A DNA stretch of 64,000 nucleotides from Rotaria sp. Silwood1 (GCA_905250075.1 CAJNOP010000097.1:617949-681948); one strand, 5' to 3'; shown: positions 48,531-60,300, counted from the stretch's first letter. Made by a program: numbers and translations. The notes: generated by a model not told the origin, from the sequence alone.

Positions 48531-49578
48531 ATGCTAGCGATTGGTTATGTGAGTCTCTTAGTAGTTTCATTTGTAAACACTGTTGGTAAGTTCAAAAGAC
48601 CAAAACAAAAACGACTCGTACTGGTAAATAATCATAAAATTTGTTTCAGCCGGCAACTGCTTGGTTAACAGATATTGTGGTGTTGGTCAATGTTGTTCGG
48701 CGTTTGGTGTTTGTGGTACAGGAGTTCAATACTGTGGTGGAGGTGGTTCTTCAAACTCAGGATGGTCAGCTCCACTATATATCGCTAATGATTGTCGTCT
48801 CGTAGGTTGTCGACCTGGTTTGTGCTGCTCACCACGAGGACAGTAAGTAACTCTGATTTCCGCTTTTGTGCTATAGAAAGAACTAAATATTCGTTTTAAC
48901 ATTTTATTACTTTTTTTTTGTGTACAGCTGTGGAACTGTAGGCACTTCTTGTGCAACTGTTTCTTATAACAAGTGTGGTACTACATCATGCGGTGTTGGT
49001 CTTTGTTGTACACAATATGGATAGTATGCAGATTCATTCATATTTTATATTTGATAGAAGAGTTTATTTTAATAATTTTAGTTGTGCTCGAGTCGGTGCT
49101 CATTGTGCATACAAAAAAACAAGCAGTCAAAGTCAACCACTATCACTTGAAGGGAAATTTAAAGGGCAAGCAACATACTACAATGAAACCATGGTCAGTG
49201 CACAATACTCAACATGTGGCGTTGAGCGAGGAGTGTCATTGGATGAAAATAATCAAAAAGTTTATAGTGCTGCTCTTAATCAAGCACAATTTGATCCATA
49301 CACTGAGCAAGGTATTCCAAGTTTCAACCCGATCTGCCAAAAGAAAGCTTTAGTCAAAGGTCCAAAGGGCGAAATTGTTGTTCGATTTATTGATCGATGT
49401 CCTGATTGTAAAGAAAGTATGTAGCTTTTGTATAAAGTTGCCCTGTTTCTTTTTAATCATCAATATTTATTCATCTTTTTGTCTCTTAGATGATATCGCC
49501 TTAACTCAAAAAGCCTTTGTTGCAGTTGCCGGAGAACTTGGCACTGGTCAGATATCTGTCGAGTGGTATTTTATCTAA
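48531..49578 (+). CDS. Secreted expansin/RlpA-like protein with hevein-type chitin-binding modules
   Basis: Exons: 48531-48585, 48650-48842, 48928-49023, 49082-49416, 49490-49578, giving 255 residues. The first exon encodes a signal peptide (MLAIGYVSLLVVSFVNTV). Residues about 20-125 form a Cys-rich array of three modules of the type CGVGQCCSAFGVCGTGVQYC, then CRPGLCCSPRGHCGT, then CGVGLCCTQYGYC. These resemble type-1 (hevein) chitin-binding domains, with variable Cys spacing. A Ser/Gln linker leads to a double-psi beta-barrel domain (about 140-255) with GQATYYNET, the DRCPDCK motif and DIALTQKAFVAVAGELGTGQ, as in expansin, loosenin and RlpA-like proteins. Such proteins loosen or bind polysaccharide without classical hydrolysis, and the modules suggest a chitin or cell-wall target. 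Animal occurrence is sparse, so horizontal acquisition is plausible, but the four introns show long residence. A poly(A) signal AATAAA is at 49737-49742. Confidence 0.85.
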
Positions 49579-50188
49579 AATGAAGCCATCTGCTAATGAA
49601 ATATGAGCAGTAAATGAAGCCAAAAAATATAATTATAAGACAAAAATGATAATATTAGAATGATTCTTTCCGTGTTGTTTTCTTTTCAAATTGCTTGTGT
49701 TGATATTCTTTTTTACCGTGTCCGATCTATTATATAAATAAAAAGTTCTTATCATCACTGACATATATACGTACATCATGTCTTTTTACACGTTAGAACA
49801 ATGAAGAAGACACACAAAGTGGCATGTCTAAGAAATGAAACTGTTTTATAAAAAATGTATAAGAACTTCTAAAATTCAACAAATCAACATGAGATTCTAA
49901 TTTGCAAATAACTGTATTTGAATTAGAGCATGTCCTTCCGAAATATACCACATTTATATCCATGTTCGATGCTAACAAGGAGATCTATTGTATTTTGTAG
50001 AGGATCGTTCTCTAATTAACTTTGCATTAAGTGACACTATGTATCTTATTTTCCCAGCAAAAAAGACTTTTGTGGTATTTATTCTTACACCAAGTTTCTC
50101 CGCTTAGATCGTATCTATATTAGCATCAATTAGATGCTTCTAAATGGGATTTTCATTCGTAGCAAAATTAGTTTAGCTATACGTGTTT

Positions 50189-50277
50189 GTGTCGAGTGTG
50201 GGTGTGGATGTAATTTCAGAAGGAAATCATCTCCATCTCCATCTCCATCTCCATCCCCAAATCTACTCGCACTCTCA
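50189..50277. repeat. Telomere-like inverted repeat 6 with a CCATCT microsatellite
   Basis: The left arm gtgtcgagtgtgggtgtgga pairs loosely with ccatccccaaatctactcgc and actc on the right. The right arm has expanded into a hexanucleotide array of (atctcc) units at about 50228-50255. The frames on both strands (Ser-Pro and Gly-Asp repeats) are products of this array. Confidence 0.6.
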
Positions 50278-50426
50278 TGTACTACGAAATCGATATGGAA
50301 AATAATATTTAGAATAGAGGTTGAAGACATATGAGTTTTGTGGTTTTTGTTTGTTTCATACTAACAAAAATGTTCTGATACCAAATTAAGTATGTCAAAT
50401 ATTTTTCTCCTTTTATATTGCGCGTA

Positions 50427-50492
50427 TGAGGGTACTTCCTCAGGTTTGGGTAAGCGTGTCTGGGTGTGTTCTTTTCAGAAACAACCACCCAT
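50427..50492. repeat. Telomere-like inverted repeat 7
   Basis: The left side has gagggtacttcctcaggttt and gggtaagcgtgtctgggtgt; the short right side has caaccaccca. A degenerate member of the series. Confidence 0.4.
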
Positions 50493-51184
50493 TCTATTAG
50501 TCACGAGTGACTGTTTAAGATGATTTGTGACCTGGTTTGCTGTGAAAACAAAACTTGAATACTCGTCTATCATTCACCAAAAGATAAACTGTTTGAATTG
50601 TCATCAAGTGGATTTATACGACTTTTCTTTCCACTCTTCACTTTTGGAAGACTCTGGATATCTGCAGCAGCATTGTCGTGCGATGAATTTCGTTCAATTA
50701 TCAATTTAAATACGCAGTATCAATAGAAAAAGGCATATATTTTCGATCAATTAGAGGTATGACTATCGCACGCTCTCGAGTTTTATTTCATACTCTACAT
50801 TGCCATCTTTCTATTGATATTGCTGGCTTAAGGAACACAAATCTGTAGGGCATTTTAAATACTGTGACATCTCGTTATAAATTCGAGTCTATTTAACTTT
50901 TCCCCCTAAAAAAAGTCACTTTTCGTCAGAATGGTCGAAATTGAGATAAATGTTGGAGAAGACAGCCCATAATCTCGTCTCTCATAAGCAACAAAAATTT
51001 TTAATCAATACCTCGTTTTTTCCAAAAATTTTTGAAGCTTTCCGTCACTCCCTATTCGAAAAGTAAGCCATTTTTGAAAAAAAAGCGAAAATCTTTTTCG
51101 TTTTCTCTTAGTTCATTATATCTTTAACGCGCAACCCATTTTTCTCAGTTCAGGCTTCTATGATTTATTTGAATATTTTTTGTT

Positions 51185-51392
51185 AAAAAGAGCATGTCAA
51201 AATGCAGTGCACCAAAGAGTCATTTTTTTTTTGAAATAAGCTTTTTTATTATGATATGCGAGAATGCCTCTATAGAAACGGCGACATTTTTTAGGGTTTT
51301 TAGAGTCATTGAGTTTGTCATCCCTTTTTTCCGTTTAAAAAGTAGGTATTGAAAAAATACTCTTTGGTGCACTGCATCTGAACATGCTCTTT
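51185..51392. repeat. Fold-back element, family E
   Basis: aaaagagcatgtcaaaatgc followed by agtgcaccaaagagt at the left is mirrored by actctttggtgcactgcatc and tgaacatgctctttc at the right. Arms of about 35 bp surround a 130-bp loop. A related half-site occurs near 52960-52987. No coding capacity. Confidence 0.7.
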
Positions 51393-52038
51393 CAAAGAAA
51401 AAAGTCAATAAATATTTTATACAAGCTTTGACAGAGAAGTCTTATTTGCTGAATTTGCTATTTTCGACCCTTGTTTGGTAAATATCTCTGTCAAACGTCA
51501 TGGTATCGGACTGAAAATCTTACCATAGTCCTTCCACTGCAGCCATAACATATTCTGACAATTTCAGCCATTCGGTCATGTCTTGGCTGCGATCAATTTT
51601 TTTTAGAGGAAGGAAAGGTTGCTTAAATGAATATTATCAGCATCGCTCTGATTCATGAAGCTCAATTTCAACTGGTAAATCATCAATTCTAGTTTGATTT
51701 ATGCATCGGTATCTTTAGAAAAAAAAAATGTTTTGATTAGACTTAATATTAAAATATCAAGATGAATGTACTGAAAAAGAATAATTCTTCTTTTTTTTGT
51801 TTTGAATTAGTGTTACATTCTCTCCCTCAAAATTAATGAATCCATTCAATACAGTCGTACAAATAGTAAGTTCAAAACCGAACTGATATCAGTACTGACA
51901 AAGCAAGTCCTAAATTCGATAGAAATTGGCCGGCGTGAAACACCAATGAGGCTTGTTGGCGCTAGAAATCTATATTTTCATTTCAAGCATATTTGTTGTA
52001 TTTTTATCACACTAATTTACTTCTAGTCGATCAGATGA

Positions 52039-52107
52039 GGGTGTGGGTGTGGTTATGGATGTGATTTGATTATGTACTCACATCGACATCACACCCACAC
52101 CAGCACC
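52039..52107. repeat. Telomere-like inverted repeat 8
   Basis: gggtgtgggtgtggttatgg and atgtgattt on the left pair with acatcgacatcacacccaca and ccagcacc on the right. Compact and well conserved, about 69 bp. Confidence 0.7.
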
Positions 52108-52209
52108 TTCAAGAAATGTATCGATCAAGAGCTCATTACTTACTGAAGGTTTCACAATAGGCAATCTTTTGCGAATAGCTCACCTGTCCAATGCAAATAT
52201 TGATGGATG

Positions 52210-52271
52210 ACTGTGGGTGCGAATGAGAGTATTGACACAGAAAAGACAAACCAACACCCACGTCCGTGTCG
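52210..52271. repeat. Telomere-like inverted repeat 9
   Basis: gactgtgggtgcgaatgaga opens it and ccaacacccacgtccgtgtc closes it. The arms are imperfect; about 60 bp. Confidence 0.5.
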
Positions 52272-53751
52272 AATGATTCCAAAACAAACAGTCATGCCAT
52301 CTCGAACTTCGAAAAATAGAAAAAATAGGGGAGATATGCGAAAAACGCAGACTCAGTACTAATAATCAGTAAACAACACAATATCTTTTCACATGAATCT
52401 AATGTCCATACCCTTTTGTCACTTTTCTTTACAAGAAATGAATTTCAATCTTACAGTCAATCATAAATATCAAGATAAATTGGAAGAATTTCTAAATTTG
52501 TCAACTATACGCTAAATAATTCTTTCATCCCTGATCATCCATTCATATAAAAAAAAACTTTTCGTACCATTATCTCGCTATTATCGACAAACAACGCGCC
52601 CTATCCGTCACATTTGTGAATTCCTAATAAAAAAAAATCATTGAAATCAATTTTACATCACGCTTCATGACTAAAAGTAATTGTAAACAAACTGCAAGAA
52701 TTTCTAGCAAAAAATGTTTTTAACCATAACTTCTACAGCTACAACTTCATATTTGTCGATTTCCACTCAAAAAAAACATACTGTCCTCGTCAATAAACTT
52801 TAACCATGATTTTTTTTACGTATCTTATTCATGAGGTGTTTCTCAGATTCCAGTAGTTAATTCAATGAAAACCTTTTAGAGATCTTTCTTCAAGATTTTG
52901 AGACATTGTATTTGTCTGCTGTAAAAAAGTAAGAACTAAAAAAAAAGGACTCTAACATGTTCTGCATTCTGATATGCTCTTTCAAACAAACAATTAGTTA
53001 GATGGGATGAAGGTTCATAGAGAATTTTGAATTGTCAAATGCACTATTTTTGAATTCTTGTTTGTTGGATATTTTTGTCCCAAGATTGATCTTTAAACGA
53101 GGTGAAGGAGAATTCGTAACAATGAGACTTAACCGTTAAAGACTATAACTGATTTTCAAAAAACATTCTCAAATCTAAATTCTTCTTTTTGACAAGACTA
53201 TCTCTTATTAATATGATTTTTTTAAATTTTCATCTATAATCGACCATGGATTAGTTTGCTCACAGAGATTAATCCATAATTGATTTTCATATGTTTACAG
53301 TATTTGATATATATTTCTTTTTAAGTTTTGAATTACATATTAAAATTGTTATATGCTCTAAAATAAAAAACCTTTTATATTATAACTGTCTGTCGCTTTT
53401 TAAAGTAACTTACTTAAAAAAGAATTTTTTCAATTAAAAAGTACGTTTCAAAATAATTGCTTGTACATGCTAAGACAAATAAGTTTTCATTTTACCTAAA
53501 TTTGTGAAAGCACTTAGAATAATTCACGTATCAGATTGTAGAATATTAGTCGACACACATGTACATCAATGAATCTTCCTTCAAATAATGAAGCATGACA
53601 GTTAAAGAATGTGATAAGTTATGCAATAAATTATCAAGCATGACAGTGATTTCGAGTTGTTTTAATAATATAATTTGATATCGAAGTTACTGGTTAAAAT
53701 ATAAATCAGTGTTCCTCCATGACCATGTAAAAAAAAACGGCAAAAAATCTG

Positions 53752-53960
53752 ATTATAATAGGTTTTTGTGATTGAAAACCTATTATAATGGCATCATTAT
53801 AAATCTAGTGTAATCAGACTTAAAATTAGAAAAATCTGTTTCAAATGATTTTTCTAATTAATCAGTGATGATCGATTTTGCATAATTTTAAATCTGATTA
53901 AATTAGAATTCTAATAGTCCCATTATAATAGATTTTTAATCACAAAGAATCTATTATGAT
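53752..53960. repeat. Element bounded by two small hairpins
   Basis: A hairpin at 53752-53789 (attataataggttttt against aaaacctattataat) and a second at 53922-53960 (attataatagattttt against agaatctattatgat) are near copies of each other in the same orientation. The DNA between them is AT-rich with further repeats of 'aatctgattaaa'. Possibly a MITE with sub-terminal hairpins. Confidence 0.5.
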
Positions 53961-54004
53961 CTATTCTTTTCTTCAAATTTGATCAAAATACGGCTTATTA
54001 AATA

Positions 54005-54129
54005 AGGGTGTGGGTGTATAGGGTGTGGGTGTATAGAGTGTGGGTGTGTGGGTGTGGGTCTGTGGGTGTGTGGGGTGTGGGTGTGGGTCAATAGATGTAC
54101 TGCAACCACACCCACTCACACCCACACCC
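54005..54129. repeat. Telomere-like inverted repeat 10, the longest G-rich array
   Basis: The left arm is a near-continuous run of gggtgtgggtgta and gtgtgggtgtgtgggtgtgg units for about 85 bp, closely following the TGTGGG unit. After a short loop (caatagatgtactgcaa) the right arm reads ccacacccactcacacccac and acccgg. It is the least degenerate member and the best evidence for a telomere-repeat origin. Confidence 0.8.
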
Positions 54130-54317
54130 GGTCCTCGTTAAAAGTTGAAAATGATCGCTTAAGATCGAAAATTTCCGTAATTATATTAAAAATAACTAAA
54201 GAAATCATTCAAAATTATACTACAAAACATTTTCTTTACTTTGATATTGAACAATGTGATAATACAATATTCGATCATGCAATAGGTAGTTATATTTGTC
54301 ATGCATTTATTCCTTAA
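54130..54317 (+). pseudogene. Coding-like scrap next to telomere-like repeat 10
   Basis: From the end of the repeat, one frame stays open to a stop at 54317 and reads SSLKVENDRLRSKISVIILK, then ITKEIIQNYTTKHFLYFDIE, then QCDNTIFDHAIGSYICHAFI and a final P. Composition and codon use look coding rather than random. I do not recognise it. It abuts the repeat directly, as the scrap at 45592-45780 does. Likely a broken gene fragment; weakly supported. Confidence 0.3.
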
Positions 54318-55990
54318 CATGTGCATCGTTTATGAATAGCTGCACTAAATGAGATATGATTCACTAATTTCGTACGTATAAACTGTTCTCTGCTGTTTTT
54401 TGTCCCTACGAGTCATTATTGTATTTACATGGATAAGATTTTTTCCCATCGATTTGCTATTACATTTTCTTTTCTTACAGAGAAGTTATTTCCCTCCTCA
54501 TCAAGATAGTGAGCATCTACTCTCTCTCTCTATATCGTTGTAGGATATTCACCATGAAAAAAATCCCACTATTTTTACTAATATTACATATTGTGTGAAG
54601 AAAACATTATTGAGTTGAAATAATTTTTGTATAAATACTCGAACAGATTGCAAATATGTTATTCATTGATTTTTTATCTTATTTATCATCGTAATCAACG
54701 ACTTCAAACAAGTAATCATAAGTACGTAAAGAAGATGATAGTATTTTGTTATACACATATTTAAATCGCTTCATCTGCAAAGTAGAACAGGACACACAGA
54801 ATTTCATATGACTATATCAATAGATGTAGAACAATATTTCGAATTTCAATCTAGTTAAGTGTATTTTCATTTCTACAGATGTTCAGTATCATATTGACTA
54901 AAAATTTTCAAACTTTCAATACAAATATATTTTGATAAGTCGAGTAAAATTCATGCTAGACTCAAGGATTCCCGGATGCTTCTTTTCTATAGATATGGAG
55001 GATTCTTGAGATTTTTCCTATAATAATTTGAATCAAATTGGGATTTTGATTCATGTTTTCCTGTAAAATATTGAACTTTTGACTCAGAGTATTCAAAATA
55101 CTATACATTTCGGAAAAATCTTTTTGGTTTTAAGTTCGAACAGGAAGAACTCATGCAAGTCACAGTCAGAGCAGTTGTCTGATGTAGATTCCATATTCAT
55201 GCAAAAGAAATAATCCTCTTTATGTTGTATTTAATTTTAAAATCGCTATCACCTGAGAATCTAGAACTGAGTTAAGCATTGCCAAACTTTGCTAATGACT
55301 TTTGTTCATTTTTCTTTTTATTAAAACCAGGATTTAATGTCATGATATATAAAATTTTACGTTTTAGTCTTTGTGGACTTGTGTTTCCAAAATTATGGAT
55401 AAAATAAAATTCCCAGAACAAATTTTAACATATATTGGAACTTTGAATATTTTTCGATAGATTTTGCTGTATCAAGTTGTATATCAGAATCAAAACAATT
55501 AATTAGAAATACTCAATTCATTAGATTAAATAGTTTTTGGATATTTCAATGTTTGTAGTACCTCAAAGCCTTTACTTAGAATTAGGAATAGTTTAACGAG
55601 TGGTCTCTAATAAATGACTCATTTTGATCTTCGTGCTTTTTGACTTTCTCAAATGTTCTGTTCGAAATAAAATACATCGCAGAATAGAGCAAAATCAACT
55701 GATCTTGTAAATTTGTCTTTATTTTAAAAATAGACGAAAATTCATTGAAACATTTTTCAACATTGAGAAATAAATAAGTTTTGAGTAGACAACTGATCCA
55801 TTTTCATTTAGTCAGAGAACAACACGATGATCACATAGGAAAAAATATGTACATATATTCCCATCTTTTCTTTCTTTTTTTTTTCTTTTGAATTTGTTTT
55901 TGTTCGTCATTATATCTTTTGAGTCATTTTCATTTTATAGATATATACAAGCAGCTCAAAATACAAGTCATAGTCAAACATCTATCAATA

Positions 55991-56470
55991 ATGTCATCTG
56001 CATTGTCATCAATTGTTTTATTGTTTCTAATATCTATTCTAATTGTTGAGAATAGTGCTGTTAATTTATGCAAAGCTCAAGTCTATCTAAGTGATACATG
56101 TAGGACTACGGTATCCCTTCCCAATGATTGTAATTCAGGTATTTTTAATTTAACTAATACTGCTTATGGAAAATGTAATACGATGAGTGTTTTTTGGTCT
56201 TATCCACATCATAATTTAACATTAATTATTGAGACATCATTTACACAACAACATCAACGATATGCCATCTATCTCGATAATGAGCAATTAATGTCAGCTG
56301 TCTCACATGTCTATCGAATAATTAATAATCAAGAAAGATGTGTAACGACAAAAGATAAAACACTTATTCAATATTCTGATTCAAACTACAAAATTATTCT
56401 TAAATTTCAAGGTCCTGAACGTCTCGAGCGATATGGTGTTAATATTAATTATGATGCTCGCCGAATCTAA
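55991..56470 (+). CDS. Small secreted protein, unrecognised
   Basis: A single-exon frame. An upstream in-frame ATG exists at 55919, but the start at 55991 is preferred because it begins a classical signal peptide (MSSALSSIVLLFLISILIVE) with a likely cleavage near NSA. That gives about 159 residues. The mature chain holds five cysteines (LCKAQVYLSDTC, NDCNSG, GKCNT, ERCVT), three possible N-glycosylation sites (NLTNT, HNLTL and a weaker one), and alternating strand-like segments ending in FQGPERLERYGVNINYDARR. A small beta-rich extracellular domain is likely. I cannot name the family. A poly(A) signal AATAAA is at 56504-56509. Confidence 0.65.
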   Translation: MSSALSSIVLLFLISILIVENSAVNLCKAQVYLSDTCRTTVSLPNDCNSGIFNLTNTAYGKCNTMSVFWSYPHHNLTLIIETSFTQQHQRYAIYLDNEQLMSAVSHVYRIINNQERCVTTKDKTLIQYSDSNYKIILKFQGPERLERYGVNINYDARRI

Positions 56471-57336
56471 AAGGACAAAAATTTTACTTTAATGATTTTT
56501 ATTAATAAAAATTCAAAGCCTTATATAGACAAAGTCATTTGTTTGAGACATGACTTCACAAAATTGAAACACATGTATCTCCAGATAATGAACTTTTCTT
56601 GAACTAATTAATATACATATATATATATTATCAATTTAGATAATGTTTGCTACCGATTAATACAAATACTTATTAGATTACCACGAATTTTACCTGAGAA
56701 TAAAATTTTCTTGTTCTTTACAGTAATTTTCCAAACGATTATATTATAAGTAAAAGGAGCGCCTCTTCACACTTCGCTTTGAAACTTATTCAATTTTTGT
56801 CAGAATGTTCTCCCATATATTCTCTATTGCAGCTAGTAGCATAAATTAGCATAAAAATTCTTGAACACTATCGAAGACGTTCGAGAAAAAAACATTGTTT
56901 TTCAGGTATTTTCTATTTTTCACGAATCAAAAAAGTTTTTATGCATAATCAAATCATATTCAGAATCATCACAAGAAAGTGCATTGAGTCATATACGATA
57001 GTAATTTTTTTTCAGAGATATATTTTTTCCAATTTTTTTGCCATGAGTGCCCACAAGTGAATCTTTCAAAAATATTTATCTTTTGCCAAGGATTGTTTTC
57101 ATTTTTGATGATAAATAAATTAGGCTTAGGAATAACAATCACAGAGACGAAATAAATATTTATCGAAAAACAAAATGTCATGCCTACATAAAAAGTAAAA
57201 ACGGTCCATTGTACGTGGATGTGGATGTGTTTGTTCTGTTCACAGATTCCACATTACACCCACATACATGTTAAAAACTTTATTTGTTCATATTTATTCA
57301 GCATTGTTATTCTATTCTCAGATAGAAGCTAATCCA
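56471..57336. other. Spacer between the secreted protein and ART-TPR genes
   Basis: About 870 bp of 3' flanks of two converging genes. It contains telomere-like repeat 11 at 57211-57267. The minus-strand frame at 56969-57181 has no recognisable feature. Confidence 0.5.
57211..57267. repeat. Telomere-like inverted repeat 11
   Basis: gtacgtggatgtggatgtgt on the left is mirrored by ttccacattacacccacata on the right around a 15-bp loop. It is the rightmost member of the series, only 70 bp from the ART-TPR stop codon. Confidence 0.6.
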
Positions 57337-60300
57337 TCAGATCCTGTCTGATAGTCTTGATACCGACAGAATTCTATCAGAAGTATCCGGAACTTCAGTG
57401 ACCAGGAGTCCGATAGTCGGTTTCGATTGTATATCAGGAAGTTCTGTGGAGATTCCATCGGTTTGCGTCGGATTCCGACAAAATTCGATGAAATCTGGAT
57501 CGAAATCCTGGTCATTGGATGGTTTGACCTGGATTGTTTTGAGTTTCTGCTTCCAAAAAAGTAGACGAGGATGATTTGGAGGCAATGAAGCTTCTCCGAT
57601 TTCGACTGCATTCTTCTGATATTTAACTGCTTCCGGATATTTTGCCATTTTATAATGAACCCAAGCAATGTTATTGTAAGAATCAGCTAAATTTGGCTGA
57701 TTCAGATGTTGCATTTGTTGTCGAATTTCACGTCCTTTATTCAAGAATGAAAGCGCTTTTGAGTAATCTTTCATCTTAGTGTATACCACACCGAGGTTAT
57801 TGTAAGAATCAGCTAAATTCGGATGATTCGATGATTGTATTCGCTGTCGGATGTCAAGTCCTTTTTCCAAGAGTGAAAGTGCTTTTGAGTAATCTCCCAT
57901 ATTATTATATATCAAACCAAGGTTATCGTAAGAATCAGCTAGATCAATGTGGTTTGGTAGTAGCACTATACAGTAAAACCTCTCTATTCTAAACACCATT
58001 GGGTCTTTCCTAAATCGTTCATAATGATGGGGTGATCATATAGGAGGGGGATCATGCAAAAAAAATTTTTTTTTTAATTTTTTATTTCTCTTCAATTCGT
58101 AATCATTTGTGTATTCTAATTTTCTTTTTGAAATATTTGAAACAGCTCCAATTGAAATATGAAATTTTTCACTTAATAGTCAATGAGAAAGTCCATTTTC
58201 TTTCTCTTTTATAAGGTTAAGTTTTTGTTCTAAACAAAGTTCATGACGAGTTGCCATATTTAATAATTTAACATTAACATATAAACATACAAGACGTAAT
58301 TCAATTGTGTATAGACGAGATTGAAAATGATTTTTTTTTCTCTATTTCTCTCTAAGCCAATCACAAAACTAGCCAATGAGATACATTGTGTTAATTCAAA
58401 GTTTAACGGCGCCCTCTATAATGTTCACATTACAGAGGAAAATTATACAGTTGGGACCATAAAAAAGTGTTCACATTCAGAATCGCGAGGATTTCATTAA
58501 GGAGGGGATCAAAACCAGCAAAAATCGCTCGGGGGGACCGGAGAGCGTTCAGTATGACAGGTTGATCATTAAGGAGGGGTGTTCAGTAATAGAGGTTTTA
58601 CTGTACTTCGAATTGCCAGTGATTTTTCTTGGAATTGAAGAGCTTTCGAATATTTTGCCACGTTGTTCAATACTAAACTAATGTCACTGTAAGAGGTGGC
58701 CAAATCTGGATGGTTTCGAGGAAGTATATGCTGACGTATTTCACACGCTTTGTCATAGAATGAAAGTGCTTTTTCATACTCTTCTAAATAACAATACACC
58801 GAACCAATGTTACTGTAAAAATCAGCCAAATCGGCATCGTTGGTAGGAAATATTTTTTGACGAACTGCTAATCCTTTCTCGTACCACAAAATTGCTTTTG
58901 AATATTCTCCGAGATTAGCATATACGAGACCGATGTTTGTGTAAGACGCAGCTAAATTAGGATCGTTGATGACGGATTTCTTTTCGTATACTTCAATTGA
59001 TTTTTGAAAATAAGAGATCGCTCCTGTGTCGTCACCCAGCTTGGTTTTTATCATTCCAAGTTGATGATAAAGATTCCATGTTTCGAAGTCATCACTAGTT
59101 TGTTTCAGTGGTATTACGCACCAAAGAAATGCTTTTTCAAACTCGCATATTTTTCTTAGCAAATTACCCAATCGATGCCATTCTGTAGGTCCATGGATTT
59201 CGTTTCTCATGAATTCTGTCAGAGAGCTCCAATAGCCGTCGTTATGTTCCATCATTGTGAGTTTTACTTCCCAAAATCGAGATGCTTTATCTATTTGTTG
59301 GATTCGTTCAATTCGAAAGACGCTGTGTGTAGTAAACAGTACTTCTGCTTTATCTGAGTGATAATGCACATCTCGAATATTTGCAAAAGGAGTCGATGAA
59401 ATTGATAGATCGACAGTGATCACAAATAACACTCCAACAGATTTTTTGTTCTTGGCTGCCTGCTTAGCAGAGGTAATAGAGATGTTACGATCTGGACTAG
59501 TTGATAAAAAGTGGTTGAACGAAAAAAGACTGCCTACATGCAATTTTAATTTTTGAAAGTCACTTGTTGGTAGTCCTTGACCACGGTAGACAATCAATAA
59601 TTTTTCTTTACCTTTCTTGAACTGTTCTGAGTGAAGTTTTCTTAATTGTTCATGAAGATCGCGAATGAAAAAGCCCAACTTGATAATCGCTTCAAAATCT
59701 AGAGTTTGCAAGGAGTGTGTAAGCATTGAATAGAGAAAATGTGGCGCCGTATACCACCAGATAGGTGAATGTTGATGATATTCTTGTTGAAACTGTTCGA
59801 TTTCTCGCTCCTGTAATTTGTTACCATGCGAGTCACAACAGTAGGCGATAAATTCTTGAATTGATCGTTCATCATGTTTCATAGCAATAAGACATTCTTT
59901 CAATAGAAGCGTGTACATGTAACTTTGATCAATAAAATCCATGTTTTGATCTATCGCATTGCTATTCAGAGTAATCGAGGTATCGATAGAGTCTTTTTCG
60001 ATATTTTTTGCAGCGATTTTCATTAATTCACAAATCATGTCAAAATCTGTTTGAACACCTTTAATTTTGAACCAGTTCTTTGCCCATTGCTCATGCTTTG
60101 CTTTGTTTCGACAGAATACGAATATCGAATAGATTTGTGGCAAATGATGAATGCGAGCAACTATATTTTGACCGAGTGATCCAGATGTCACCATCAAGAT
60201 TTTTGTGTCTTTTATTTTACTTAAATAAATGACGAATTTTCTAATATCAGTGAAAGTTTTCACATTATTTACAATACTCCGTATTTGATTAATTAATTCA

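Larger units (their letters stand above)
49579..55990. other. Long non-coding region rich in inverted repeats
   Basis: About 6.4 kb with no supported gene. It holds five telomere-like inverted repeats, the fold-back at 51185-51392, the double hairpin at 53752-53960 and a coding-like scrap at 54130-54317. A second stretch related to the 51185-51392 element (acatgttctgcattctgata, then tgctctttcaaa) occurs near 52958-52987, so parts of 50.9-53.1 kb may be an old larger element. A CT microsatellite is at about 54519-54530. Confidence 0.5.

Noticed and set aside
50130-50334. Ser-Pro and Gly-Asp repeat frames
   Set aside because: They are both strands of the CCATCT microsatellite inside telomere-like repeat 6.
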